A DNA stretch of 64,000 nt from UBA1275 sp002323515 (GTDB taxonomy: Bacteria; Bacteroidota; Rhodothermia; Balneolales; Balneolaceae). Below the pieces are notes generated by a model, which did no database searches, was not told the DNA's origin, and worked only from the letters and a program-made list of their open reading frames with translations. Location of the stretch: positions 5,394 through 69,393 of the forward strand of contig CAXGAH010000011.1 in assembly GCA_964007875.1 (NCBI GenBank), given 5' to 3'. Below, piece by piece: positions 18,251 to 27,872 of this stretch (position 1 is its first letter; every line of letters begins with the position of its first letter). The position numbers and the translations under genes are program-made.

Positions 18251-19798
18251 ATGAATTTTTTTTCGTCAACATATCTACGGAATTCATTTAAGCTTATTGC
18301 TTTGTTTCTATTTGGGATAATAGGGTCTTCCTGTGAGACAGGTATTACTGGAGATATAATTGAAAACCAGCCGCCGAGTACCTTCATGACCGTTGCGGGA
18401 ATAGACCGGGAGGATTCGTTCAGATTGTCAAGTCAAATAAGAATATCATGGTGGGGTAATGATCCAGATGGCTACATTGTAGGCTTTGAATATGCAATCA
18501 ATGATACGTCTGAAGGAGCTTGGTCATTCACAACGCGGACTGATAGTACGTTCATTTTACCAATTACCGAAGGCCAAACGGTGGATGATGTGCTATTCAA
18601 AGTACGGGCAATAGATAACGATGGAGCAAAAGATCCCGTGGGCACCAGTTTACAGTATCCAATCATAAATTCTAGCCCCTCAGCAATGTTTAAGCCGAAT
18701 GAAACCCCTGCTGATACCATGTTTGGTATTGCCAGTTTCGGATGGACTATAGACGATCCTGATGGGCTACTAAATGTCCGAAGTACCCAAATTGCATTTA
18801 ATGATACCCTCAATGGGTGGGTTGAGATTCCTTTTAATACCATAAATAATGGAGAGCTTTTTATTTCTGTATCTGTTGATAATAAGACGGAGGGAATCAA
18901 AACAGGTCAGGTGTATCTTGGACGTTCTTATAGTAGCGCTGTTGATGGACAAGGAAATCCAATTTTAGTAGATGGAATTGAAGTTGGTGCCTTGAATACA
19001 GCCTATGTCAGGACTATTGATGCTGCAGGTGCAGTCAGTGAGCGTGATCAGATACAGTGGTTTGTAAAACAGCAGAAATCGAAGGTATTATTGCTAAATG
19101 ATATAGGTAAAAATTCATCTATTGAAGAGATGAATTGGCATATTAGCTATTTAAATGAATTGGGAATTGACCCTGATATCTGGCTAATAAATACCGGTCA
19201 ACCCGCGCTTGGAACCATTGAACTCTCAGATCAATTTCCTAAAGTAGTAGATCCAACACTAAAAAAGACCTTAGCTAAATGGGATCATATTTATTGGGTT
19301 TCAGACGATGTGGATAGAAATATCGTGCACGCCTTAGACATTACTTTCGATTTTTTTGCAAGCGGTGGCAGTATGTTTGTTACTATTCCTATGAAGGAAG
19401 TGTCCCAAGAAGATGTGATATTCAATTTTTTACCAATAGATTCTATTGGATATTTCCCGGCAGGTGGAATTGAAACGGGGTTTGTGATTAACGCTGGAAC
19501 TGAAATAATTCCAGTAGATGATCCCGAAGCTCCCATCTTAAAATTTGAATCTCGGGTGGTAGGTTGGTATCCATTAAAAGCGGTATCAGGTTCCACCTTA
19601 TTATATGAGTCGGATTATCGCACTACTACTTTGCTTGGATTCATTACAGACTACACCATAATGGAAGGGGTAAGCATAAAGAATACGGAAGGCAATCTCA
19701 TTTACTTTGGTATGGATTTAACCAAGCTAAATGGGAACAACAATATGAAGGAATTTATTGAATATATGTGCATGCAACAGTTAGGATTTCAACAATAA
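18251..19798 (+). CDS. Surface or periplasmic lipoprotein with Ig/fibronectin-like domains
   Basis: A 515-residue lipoprotein. A hydrophobic signal is followed by the lipobox IIGSSC, cysteine about residue 29. Residues 45-250 contain two Ig/fibronectin-like repeats with the recurring WWGNDPDGYIVGFEYAIND and TIDDPDG motifs. From about 270 a different domain with KVLLLNDIGKNSS resembles an alpha/beta (Rossmann-like) module found in similar FCB-group lipoproteins. It is the first gene after a terminator, so a promoter should lie at 18173-18250. The next gene starts ten bases after its stop. Specific role unknown; context suggests work with the neighbouring TonB receptor. Confidence 0.75.
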   Translation: MNFFSSTYLRNSFKLIALFLFGIIGSSCETGITGDIIENQPPSTFMTVAGIDREDSFRLSSQIRISWWGNDPDGYIVGFEYAINDTSEGAWSFTTRTDSTFILPITEGQTVDDVLFKVRAIDNDGAKDPVGTSLQYPIINSSPSAMFKPNETPADTMFGIASFGWTIDDPDGLLNVRSTQIAFNDTLNGWVEIPFNTINNGELFISVSVDNKTEGIKTGQVYLGRSYSSAVDGQGNPILVDGIEVGALNTAYVRTIDAAGAVSERDQIQWFVKQQKSKVLLLNDIGKNSSIEEMNWHISYLNELGIDPDIWLINTGQPALGTIELSDQFPKVVDPTLKKTLAKWDHIYWVSDDVDRNIVHALDITFDFFASGGSMFVTIPMKEVSQEDVIFNFLPIDSIGYFPAGGIETGFVINAGTEIIPVDDPEAPILKFESRVVGWYPLKAVSGSTLLYESDYRTTTLLGFITDYTIMEGVSIKNTEGNLIYFGMDLTKLNGNNNMKEFIEYMCMQQLGFQQ

Positions 19799-19808
19799 AC
19801 GCTAGCCT

Positions 19809-22790
19809 ATGAATACAAAAAAACATACCCGTTCTTTTTTATTTTTAGCTACCTGTTTCTTTTTTTTCATGGTATTTAGTAGTGCTGAACTTAAGGCACA
19901 AAGTACAGGTGATATAATCGGTGTTATAACCGAAGAGGCAACTGGAGAGACATTGCCTGGTGTAAATGTTCGTATAGTAGGTACAAATTTTGGAGCGGCC
20001 ACGGATGTGGATGGTCGATTTGTTATTAAGAGTATCCGACCAGGTGAGTACACTCTTGAAATTACGTTTATTGGGTTTCAGGTTACCCAATTAACTGGCA
20101 TTGTAGTCGAGGCTGGCGAAACTACGAAAGTAAACCAAAGCTTGACCGAACAAATCTTTGAATCTGACCAAGAAGTAGTCGTCATCGGTGAGGCACCAAT
20201 TTTTGATGTTGAAAAATCTACAACCTCTTCTACTATATCGAAAAAAGATATTGAAGCAGCGCCTATTCAGAGGGTAGAAGATGCTGTTTCTTTGCAATCT
20301 GGAGTGGTTAAAGATCCTACTGGACTTTATATAAAAGGGGGACGTGCCTATGAAACAGGCTATGTGGTTGATGGTGTTTCTGCACAGGATCCATTGGCAG
20401 GAACGGGGTTTGGACTCGATTTAGGGTCTAATTCGTTCAGTAATATAGAGGTTATTACAGGTGGTGTTGGGGCAGAATATGGTGACGTTACCTCGGGTGT
20501 GGTTTCGGTGCAAACTCAAAATGGAGGAGAACGTTACGAAGGTAACTTCTCTCATAAACGAGATAATTTGGGCAGCAATATATTGTCTAATCAGGCAAAC
20601 TTTTTCTCTGATATCTATGAATTAAGCATAGGTGGTCCGTCTATTTTAACCGAGCAATTATTACCTGCTTTAGGTATCGATTTGCCTGGTTCACTTACTT
20701 TTTTTGCTACAGGACAAATTTCACTTACAGATGGCTATACCAAATTATCGGCGAATCAAATTCGCTCATCCATCGTAAATAGTGATTTTTGGTCCCCCAG
20801 ACAAGGGAACCGATGGAATGGTATGTTTAAGATGACATATAACATCAAACCTGGTGTTCGATTACAGGGTGCTTATCAGCGCTCTTTAACCATTAATCAG
20901 AATACGCGAATGCTTCAGATTACAGGGGCCGATACGCAGATTCGACCTGGATTTCAATTCGCCTTTTCAAATGGGTTTTTAGATAATGCCAGTACCTATA
21001 CCCATGATAGTAATTTGTCCTATCTAAAATATACTCAGACGCTCACGCAGTCGGCTTTTTATGAGGTTCAGGTGAGTCGATTATTTACCCGGCTCCGCGC
21101 CGATGCAAATGGTCGTAAATGGCGTCCAAATAATATTGACAGTGAGTTTGATCCAGAGAGTATTGTGATTTCCCCTGCAGAGGAGTTTGAAGGTGGCGAG
21201 GACTTTACCTATGTATTAGCAGGTCCAGGCTATGTAAACAATGGGGGTATTTCCACTCTATGGCACGATCATTTTGCGGAGGAACTTACTGTAAAAAGTA
21301 GCCTAACTAAGTTTTTTGGTGATCGCACGAATCAAATAGTAGCGGGATTTGAATTTAAATTTAATGACTATCAATGGATTGATATCACACGTCCTTGGAT
21401 TGGAGCACCCATATTTATTGATGAGAACAGGACTTCGGAAACGTTTAGGGTAGGGGAAACTTTCGATGCATGGCGAGTTAAGCCAAAACGGGGGGCTATT
21501 TTTGTAACCGATAAAATTAGGTACAATGGACTTATAGCTAATATTGGAGCTAGATTAGAGTATTGGGCTCCAGGAAGGTATGTGGACAATGCGGTAAATA
21601 ATGCACTTGATCCAAATACCCTCTCCACCATTCCTACTTTTGTAGCACAAGATTATCTAGACAGTAGTTCCGAAATTTTAGGTCTTCGCTATAAGTTTAG
21701 GTTTTTACCCAAGATTAATGTGTCATTTCCTGTTCGGGAAAATCAAGTGTTGTTCTTTAATTACGGACACTCGACTCGAATTCCTCATCCCTCTTATATA
21801 TATGCAGGCCTAGATCCATTTTATCAAGATCAGTCTGATTTGCCTGATTTAGGGAACCCCAACTTAGATCCAGAAGTTGATATTTCTTATGAAATTGGGT
21901 TTAGAAATCAAATTACTTCGAACGATGCATTTAATGCTTCTGCCTTTTGGAGAGATAAATATGATTTTGTAACTACACAGTCGATCCGTGTACAAGACGT
22001 CGATGGGCGAAATGTAAGTAAAGCATTTAGGATTAATGGGGATTATGCCCGTTCTAGAGGGATAGAGTTATCCTATATTAAACGCTATAAGGATTTAATT
22101 AGAGGCCAACTTTCTTTTACCTATTCACGAGCAGAGGGGCTTAGTTCTACTAATGATGATAATTTAAATGCAATCAATGCAAACCAAAATATTGGAAGTA
22201 ATGTAGAGACTCCTTTAGCTTGGGATCGCCCATTTGATATAAAAGGTAATATCACTTTTACTCATGATAGGCCACAAGGTTTGTTTGGGTGGTCTGCTTT
22301 AAATGACTTTCAGATCTTTTTATCAGGGGTATGGCGATCCGGGACCCGTTATACTCCTATGGAATTCATCGGACTGCAGCGAAACCCAGTTACAGGTAGA
22401 GAAGACTGGCGCCCCAATTATGAGCGTGTAGTCAATCCTACTAAACGTTACAGTGAATTAGGCCCTGCTTGGTTCTACATGGATTTGAACATTCAAAAGT
22501 GGTTTGAAGTACAAGGTGTTCGTATTTCTACCTTTGCTGAAATTACTAATGTTTTGGACAACAGAAGTTCAGTCATTGTTAATCCAGTTACGGGTGAAGG
22601 TTATAAGAAATATCCACGAGATCCTGCGGCGTTGATGGCGCTTCGAAGTGATCGAAGTTATGATGTTCCAGGTAATGTTCGAGATCCAAGGTATTTAGAT
22701 CCAACCGATAATAACTTACCCGCCTACGATAACCCAGCCAATTATATAGAACAACGTCATTTAATGGTAGGGGTATCGATTCGATTCTAA
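19809..22790 (+). CDS. TonB-dependent outer-membrane receptor with N-terminal carboxypeptidase-like domain
   Basis: A 993-residue receptor. Its signal peptide ends SAELKAQ. A carboxypeptidase-regulatory-like domain follows at about 33-115 (GVITEEATGETLPGVNVRIVGT, then TDVDGRFVIKSIRPGEY). The plug domain covers about 125-245 (VEDAVSLQSGVVKDPTGLYIKGGR, then EVITGGVGAEYGDVTSGVV). A long beta-barrel ends in a terminal aromatic (VGVSIRF), as needed for outer-membrane insertion. It imports a ligand using TonB energy; the ligand is unknown and no SusD partner is present. It is closely spaced with the lipoprotein before and the PorV-like gene after (one base between stop and ATG). Confidence 0.9.
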   Translation: MNTKKHTRSFLFLATCFFFFMVFSSAELKAQSTGDIIGVITEEATGETLPGVNVRIVGTNFGAATDVDGRFVIKSIRPGEYTLEITFIGFQVTQLTGIVVEAGETTKVNQSLTEQIFESDQEVVVIGEAPIFDVEKSTTSSTISKKDIEAAPIQRVEDAVSLQSGVVKDPTGLYIKGGRAYETGYVVDGVSAQDPLAGTGFGLDLGSNSFSNIEVITGGVGAEYGDVTSGVVSVQTQNGGERYEGNFSHKRDNLGSNILSNQANFFSDIYELSIGGPSILTEQLLPALGIDLPGSLTFFATGQISLTDGYTKLSANQIRSSIVNSDFWSPRQGNRWNGMFKMTYNIKPGVRLQGAYQRSLTINQNTRMLQITGADTQIRPGFQFAFSNGFLDNASTYTHDSNLSYLKYTQTLTQSAFYEVQVSRLFTRLRADANGRKWRPNNIDSEFDPESIVISPAEEFEGGEDFTYVLAGPGYVNNGGISTLWHDHFAEELTVKSSLTKFFGDRTNQIVAGFEFKFNDYQWIDITRPWIGAPIFIDENRTSETFRVGETFDAWRVKPKRGAIFVTDKIRYNGLIANIGARLEYWAPGRYVDNAVNNALDPNTLSTIPTFVAQDYLDSSSEILGLRYKFRFLPKINVSFPVRENQVLFFNYGHSTRIPHPSYIYAGLDPFYQDQSDLPDLGNPNLDPEVDISYEIGFRNQITSNDAFNASAFWRDKYDFVTTQSIRVQDVDGRNVSKAFRINGDYARSRGIELSYIKRYKDLIRGQLSFTYSRAEGLSSTNDDNLNAINANQNIGSNVETPLAWDRPFDIKGNITFTHDRPQGLFGWSALNDFQIFLSGVWRSGTRYTPMEFIGLQRNPVTGREDWRPNYERVVNPTKRYSELGPAWFYMDLNIQKWFEVQGVRISTFAEITNVLDNRSSVIVNPVTGEGYKKYPRDPAALMALRSDRSYDVPGNVRDPRYLDPTDNNLPAYDNPANYIEQRHLMVGVSIRF

Positions 22791-22791
22791 C

Positions 22792-23847
22792 ATGAATTCA
22801 ATTGAAAAGCATATTAAATGTACTTTCTATAAGCGAATATTACCGAAAAGTATTTTAGTATACGTTGGGTTTATGGTATTGTTATTTTTATTCGTAGCTG
22901 GCTCTACCACTACGCTCAAAGCTCAAAAAAGCTTTGGGCAAGACCGAGCAGGCACGGAAGGTTTCCAGTTTACTAAAATCCCAGTCGATCCCCGTTCAGC
23001 GGCTATGGGGAACTCTAATATGGCCGATGCAATGGATGGCTCTAGTTTATATTGGAACCCTGCTTTATCTGCAGAAACGAATGGATCAGAATTTATGGTC
23101 AGTCATACGGAGTATGTAGCTGGTATTCAGCAAGATTATTTTAGTTATATCCAGCGTATCAATAGCTATGCAATCGGTGTTTCTGTTCAGTACTTAGGGT
23201 CTGGTGACATAATGGAAACTACGGAGTTTCAACCCTTTGGTACGGGCAGAATATTTTCAACCCACCATATGGCTGCTGGACTTTCAGTTGCTCAGAAGGT
23301 AACGGATTTATTCAGCTATGGTCTTAGCTTTAAGTATCTATTAGAGAAAGTTGAAGAGATACAATACCAGAGTGGTGCCATAGATTTTGGTTTTGCTTAT
23401 CGGGTAGGAGATACAGGACTACGTTTTGCAGTAGGGATTAATAACTTTGGTCTGGATGCGGCACCAGATGGTACTACTCAAAGAGAGTCCTTAGAGGGAG
23501 TTTTAGAATTAGAACCAGAAACTAATACATCTTTACCGACCCGTTTCCATATTGGCGCTGCATATGATTTGGTTGATAATCAGCAAAATAAAGTAACAAT
23601 TACGGCTCAAGTGACCAATCCATCTGATAATGCTGAGCAATTAAATGTAGGTGCTGAGTACAGTTTTATGGATCAATTTCATCTCAGAACTGGCTATGAA
23701 TTTGGACAATTAGAACGCAGAATGCCTAGTCTTGGTGGTGGCGTGTCTGTACCTTTTGTCGGTAGAATATTGAAAGCTGATTATGCCTACACACGTTTTG
23801 AGCGTTTGGGGCAAATTCATCGGATAGGTATGAGGGTAAGTTTATGA
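22792..23847 (+). CDS. PorV/PorQ-family outer-membrane barrel protein
   Basis: A 351-residue outer-membrane protein with signal sequence (about residues 20-44). The N-terminal family signature is FTKIPVDPRSAAMGNSNMADAMDGSSLYWNPALSA, followed by a beta-barrel ending in RIGMRVSL. Relatives of PorV act with type IX secretion as shuttles or attachment partners for cargo carrying C-terminal signals; others, by similarity only, are stand-alone porin-like proteins. Its position immediately after the TonB receptor and within a cluster of signal-bearing secreted proteins fits a secretion/attachment role. Its stop overlaps the next ATG (ATGA). Confidence 0.8.
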   Translation: MNSIEKHIKCTFYKRILPKSILVYVGFMVLLFLFVAGSTTTLKAQKSFGQDRAGTEGFQFTKIPVDPRSAAMGNSNMADAMDGSSLYWNPALSAETNGSEFMVSHTEYVAGIQQDYFSYIQRINSYAIGVSVQYLGSGDIMETTEFQPFGTGRIFSTHHMAAGLSVAQKVTDLFSYGLSFKYLLEKVEEIQYQSGAIDFGFAYRVGDTGLRFAVGINNFGLDAAPDGTTQRESLEGVLELEPETNTSLPTRFHIGAAYDLVDNQQNKVTITAQVTNPSDNAEQLNVGAEYSFMDQFHLRTGYEFGQLERRMPSLGGGVSVPFVGRILKADYAYTRFERLGQIHRIGMRVSL

Positions 23848-25154
23848 AATTAGCACTAATTCAACCTTTTATGAGAGTTTCAGCACCTTTGCTACTGCTC
23901 TTTTTGATGATGGTTCAAGGTGGATGTAGTGAACTATTTAACACCAAAGACAATACGGATACCGACGAAATATTTGACGAAGGTAAAATTGATCCCCGAT
24001 TAGAAAATGTAGATGGTTATGCCCCAGTGTTACCATTTTGGGGTAGTTTTGACGCTCCTAATGATATACATGTAGGATTTGATGAATTTGTTTACGTAAC
24101 CGATGCTAATGGGGTTCATTTACTAGATAGAGCTGATCTATCTCCACGAGTGACCATAGAATTAGAAGGAGCAGAAGCAGTAACTCAGGATAGACTCTTG
24201 AACGTGTATGTAGCAGCTAGGATTGACACGGTTATTGAGAGTATTGATCCTACCATTACATGGAATCTTCCCGCTGTGTTTAAAATAAAGAATATGAACG
24301 GAGCGGGCCCTATAAAATTTGTAGATACTCTTATTTTTCCATTTGATGATGCGAGTTTAAGTACTTCTGCGGCTCAAAATTCACGCTTAAATCGTAGCAG
24401 TGGGACCAATTACGAGAAAGTGAAAATCACTGGTCTTAGCATACTGGCTGATAATACCTTGTATGTCACAAGAACTGGTCCATTCAATGAGACCACTCAA
24501 GTTGCGGCGCCAGATAATACGGTGTTAGAATTTCACCGAATAGTAGAAAACGGCATTAAAACAGATAAGATGCGTAACGTGCGTCAAATCAGGAGCCTTA
24601 GCCCAAACGTGCCTTCTTTAAGAAGTGCTATAGGCCTGAGTGGAATTGCTACCTTTGTAGCCCCACCACAGAGAGATACCTATACCGATAATCGAAGCTT
24701 TTTGATTACACAATCACAAGCCAACGTAGATATACCGTTTCGAGTTTTATGGATTGACGTAGTAGAGACGGTTGATGGGTTGGTTTATCAACAAAATTCA
24801 CAACTACTAGCCCAGGATACTTCACAAGCAAGTGGTTTTCTGTATGAACCTAATAAATTCATGCGCCCTCAAGACGTGGCATTTGGAGGAGATGATGATG
24901 CCTTTATTTTCGTAGTAGATAGTGAGACTCACCGATTATACCAGTTTCAGTCTAATGGTCAAGAAGGTGTCCCCCCACCAGCAGGAGCGGAAGATCAAAC
25001 TCGTCAGATTATGGTGTCTTTTGGTGAGCTAGGGGCAGGTCCTAAAGAGTTTAATATGCCTAGTGGTGTGGCATATTTTCGCCGAGTAGTTTATGTAGCC
25101 GACAAAGGAAATAATCGTATTGCTCGGTATAAATTAACCTCTGATTTTGAATAA
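23844..25154 (+). CDS. Lipoprotein with NHL-like beta-propeller
   Basis: A 436-residue lipoprotein. The lipobox MVQGGCS places the cysteine near residue 28. The mature part repeats short beta-sheet blades such as APNDIHVGFDEFVYVTDANGVHLLDR, RPQDVAFGGDDDAFIFVVDSETHRLYQF and MPSGVAYFRRVVYVADKGNNRIARY, the NHL-repeat pattern with the final blade well conserved. Such propellers usually bind protein or glycan partners at the membrane surface. It overlaps the PorV-like gene by four bases and closes the intact part of the operon; a decayed phosphodiesterase gene begins four bases after its stop. Confidence 0.78.
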   Translation: MKLALIQPFMRVSAPLLLLFLMMVQGGCSELFNTKDNTDTDEIFDEGKIDPRLENVDGYAPVLPFWGSFDAPNDIHVGFDEFVYVTDANGVHLLDRADLSPRVTIELEGAEAVTQDRLLNVYVAARIDTVIESIDPTITWNLPAVFKIKNMNGAGPIKFVDTLIFPFDDASLSTSAAQNSRLNRSSGTNYEKVKITGLSILADNTLYVTRTGPFNETTQVAAPDNTVLEFHRIVENGIKTDKMRNVRQIRSLSPNVPSLRSAIGLSGIATFVAPPQRDTYTDNRSFLITQSQANVDIPFRVLWIDVVETVDGLVYQQNSQLLAQDTSQASGFLYEPNKFMRPQDVAFGGDDDAFIFVVDSETHRLYQFQSNGQEGVPPPAGAEDQTRQIMVSFGELGAGPKEFNMPSGVAYFRRVVYVADKGNNRIARYKLTSDFE

Positions 25155-25158
25155 AACT

Positions 25159-25573
25159 ATGCGAGATATGCGTATACACGAATCCAGGAAGTGTATATTT
25201 TTGACTGGTATGTATCTCTTGATTTCGCTTCTTTTAATGTATATTTGAAACAAGATATACCAGAGCGTTTCCGCTATAAGAATCATGATCGAACGCCAAA
25301 TTTATTGCTATTGGCTAACTTGGGGTACACCATTACCACCACCGTTTAGACTCTTGGCCCAATTTCCCATCGGGTGGAGCGTACGGCTATGATCCTGCCT
25401 ATCCAGAAATGCATGCCGTATTTATGGCAATAGGACTAGATATTGTTCCTAGCAACATGCTTCCTCCTTATGAAGTAGTGCATGTGTACGAATTACTGAC
25501 CCATCTACTAGGTATAGCACCCGCTCCTAATGACGGAAGCCTCGAAACGTTTGAGGGAATTCTTTACGATTAA
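25159..25573 (+). pseudogene. Internally deleted ENPP/alkaline-phosphatase-family phosphodiesterase
   Basis: The ATG at 25159 begins a signal-peptide-like segment (MRDMRIHESRKCIFLTGMYL and on through a leucine-rich run) that stops at a TGA. In the next frame the sequence at once continues as YLKQDIPERFRYKNHDRTPN followed by LLLLANLGYTITT. After another frame change near 25345-25365 comes SGGAYGYDPAYPEMHAVF then PPYEVVHVYELLTHLLGIAP and APNDGSLE, ending at the TAA of 25571. These last motifs are the C-terminal part of ectonucleotide pyrophosphatase/phosphodiesterase (type I) enzymes. Almost the whole catalytic domain is missing, so the gene looks like a deletion remnant joining its own start to its end. 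Confidence 0.85.
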
Positions 25574-25708
25574 ATAAAGTTATCTTATTGTGTTACTTAA
25601 TGTTGTGTGCTTTGGCACCGCATATTTGCTATAATTTGGATTGCATCTAATCAAATTCGGGCGCATATTTCATCTCAATTCAAGAATAACTTACTCTATT
25701 TTCACGCT

Positions 25709-26044
25709 ATGCCTTACGTTGTTACAGAACCATGTATTAAATGTAAATACACCAACTGCGCGGCAGTTTGCCCGGTTGATGCTTTTCGAGAAGGGCCTAA
25801 TTTTTTGGTTATAGATCCTAATGAGTGCATTGACTGTGATGCATGTGTATCCGAATGCCCTGTTGAGGCTATTTATCCCGATGATGAGGCGCCTGAAAAA
25901 TGGGAACATTTTATTGACTTGAACGAACGCCTTGCCGAAGTATGGGAAGACAATGTCATCAACGAAACCAAGGATGCATTGCCTGAAGCAGATGAATGGG
26001 CAAGTAAAGAGGGTAAAGAAGACCAACTTCAAGAAGAGTGGTAA
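25709..26044 (+). CDS. fdxA: 7Fe-8S ferredoxin (FdxA type)
   Basis: A 111-residue ferredoxin starting MPYVVTEPCIKCKYTNC. Cys8, Cys16, Cys20 and the second set ECIDCDACVSECP provide ligands for one [3Fe-4S] and one [4Fe-4S] cluster, as in Azotobacter ferredoxin I; the non-ligand Cys24 of that protein is Ala here. A family-typical acidic C-terminal tail follows. I place the start at the ATG of 25709 rather than the upstream 25607 frame opening, because homologues begin with MPYV/MAYV. It is a small cytoplasmic electron carrier; the partner is unknown. 25574-25708 shows nothing else recognisable. Confidence 0.93.
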   Translation: MPYVVTEPCIKCKYTNCAAVCPVDAFREGPNFLVIDPNECIDCDACVSECPVEAIYPDDEAPEKWEHFIDLNERLAEVWEDNVINETKDALPEADEWASKEGKEDQLQEEW

Positions 26045-26089
26045 AGTTACTGTATAAGGTAGTTTTATACACATCACCCTGCTAAATTG

Positions 26090-26929
26090 ATGTTAGCACT
26101 CGCCCCGTTTTTTGCAAAAGAACGTCCATCCATTATGGGAGTACTCAATGCTACTCCCGATTCCTTTAGTGACGGAGGACAGTTCAATCGGGTTAGTGCA
26201 GCTCTTCATCGTATTGACGAAATGATTGCACAAGGCGCTTCGATCATTGACATAGGTGGAGAATCCACCCGCCCATATGCCCTTGCTATTGAAGAATCAG
26301 AGGAAATTCTCAGGGTTATTCCCATTTTACAAAATGCAGTACCCCGCTTTTCCGATCAGGTCCTTTTTTCCATTGATACCACTAAATACGGGGTAGCAGA
26401 GCAGGCCTTAGATGCGGGTGCGCTCATCATAAATGATGTCAGTGGGCTTCAAAACTCCCCAGCAATGGCAAGCTTAGCTGCATCGTTTAATGCGGCATAT
26501 ATTCTAATGCACACCCAAGGAAGCCCCCAGGATATGCAAGACAATCCGAGTTATACGCATTCCGTCACAGATATCGTTGATTTTTTAGTACAGCAAAGCG
26601 TGCTCTTGCAGCGGGAAGGAGTAGAACACATTATTGTAGATCCAGGCATAGGCTTTGGGAAAAGTCTGGATCACAATCTGCAGATTATTGCAGGGCTTGA
26701 CAAAGTGGTAGAAATTGGCTTTCCTGTATTGTTAGGTGCCTCTCGAAAATCTATGTTTGGTCAGCTGTTAGACGATCGTGGAGTGGAAGGACGATTGGCA
26801 GGAACACTAGCGGCACATTATCATGGATTAATGCAGGGAGTGCGTATATTGCGTGTGCATGATGTGCAAGAAGCTAGTGATAGTATACGGGTGTTTGAAG
26901 CTTTACAAGCGGCTAAACAACCAGAATAG
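26090..26929 (+). CDS. folP: Dihydropteroate synthase
   Basis: A 279-residue TIM-barrel enzyme with the family motifs IMGVLNATPDSFSDGG near the N-terminus, DIGGESTRP and, later, IVDPGIGFGKSLDHN and LLGASRKSMF. It condenses p-aminobenzoate with 6-hydroxymethyl-7,8-dihydropterin diphosphate in folate synthesis. The ATG at 26090 is preferred over a TTG three bases upstream. The diadenylate cyclase gene follows on the same strand, an adjacency I have seen repeatedly in Bacteroidota-type genomes. Confidence 0.96.
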   Translation: MLALAPFFAKERPSIMGVLNATPDSFSDGGQFNRVSAALHRIDEMIAQGASIIDIGGESTRPYALAIEESEEILRVIPILQNAVPRFSDQVLFSIDTTKYGVAEQALDAGALIINDVSGLQNSPAMASLAASFNAAYILMHTQGSPQDMQDNPSYTHSVTDIVDFLVQQSVLLQREGVEHIIVDPGIGFGKSLDHNLQIIAGLDKVVEIGFPVLLGASRKSMFGQLLDDRGVEGRLAGTLAAHYHGLMQGVRILRVHDVQEASDSIRVFEALQAAKQPE

Positions 26930-27026
26930 AATTTTAGATTTTGTATAGATACTTTTAGGCCGCATATTAGTTGGTTAGACGAACCTATGACACACGCTAT
27001 TATTAAACGCAAATTACCCTTTTGAA

Positions 27027-27842
27027 TTGAATCCTCTAGGCTTTCTCGATTTTGGATTATTGGATTTTCTAGAGACACTAATTATTGCAGGAGCTTTAGT
27101 TGGTGTCTACCGTTGGATCCGTGGAACCTACGCCATTCGCGCGGGTGTGGGTATTTTATTTCTTTTACTTATCAATTTTATTATTCGATTATTTGGATTC
27201 ACTACTATCGATTTTATTCTAAGCGCCATTCTTGATGTAGGTATTTTAGCTGTATTTATCATATTTCAACCAGAAATAAGAGGGCTTTTATACCGAATAG
27301 GTCAGAATCCTTCTATTCGATTATTTGGTGGTAAGTCTAGCACGGAGCAGGTTATTGATGAGGTTATAAATGCGGTTAAGCATATGTCAACTGAGTATAT
27401 CGGTGCCCTTATTGTTTTTGCTCCTCCTTCTGGAGCCTTGAATTATGACAATACAGGGACGCAACTCGATTCGGTAGTAAAACAAAAATTATTGGTGAGT
27501 ATCTTTAGAAAAGAATCTCCATTGCACGATGGCGCCGTTATTATTCGTAATAACCGGATTACTGCAGCAGGTTGTTTCCTATCTTTGTCTGAAAATCCTA
27601 ATTTAAGTAAATCTCTAGGTACTCGTCACCGAGCAGCAATTGGTATGTCCGAAAATAATAATATGTTTGTTATTGTCGTCTCAGAAGAAACTGGCCGTAT
27701 ATCGGTAGCTCAAAACGGTAATTTAAACAGTGGACTTAGTATTCAACGTCTCCGTAAAGAAATGGAGAGTAGTTTTTCTTTGACTAAGTTTAAAGAAGAA
27801 GTAGCCTTTTCAGCCCCGCAAACGGAAATGAATCTGAAATAA
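27027..27842 (+). CDS. cdaA: Diadenylate cyclase CdaA
   Basis: A 271-residue membrane-bound c-di-AMP synthase. Three N-terminal membrane helices lie within residues 10-85. The DAC domain follows, with the catalytic DGA in LHDGAVIIRNNR and the ATP-binding RHR in LGTRHRAAIG. The start is a TTG at 27027; the only upstream in-frame codons run into a TGA at 26988, and no ATG is available, while the protein length fits the family. No cdaR partner is present here. c-di-AMP regulates osmotic and potassium homeostasis and the cell wall in other bacteria. Confidence 0.93.
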   Translation: MNPLGFLDFGLLDFLETLIIAGALVGVYRWIRGTYAIRAGVGILFLLLINFIIRLFGFTTIDFILSAILDVGILAVFIIFQPEIRGLLYRIGQNPSIRLFGGKSSTEQVIDEVINAVKHMSTEYIGALIVFAPPSGALNYDNTGTQLDSVVKQKLLVSIFRKESPLHDGAVIIRNNRITAAGCFLSLSENPNLSKSLGTRHRAAIGMSENNNMFVIVVSEETGRISVAQNGNLNSGLSIQRLRKEMESSFSLTKFKEEVAFSAPQTEMNLK

Positions 27843-27872
27843 TTTAGGCGACTAACTAGCGGTTGCTCTGCA

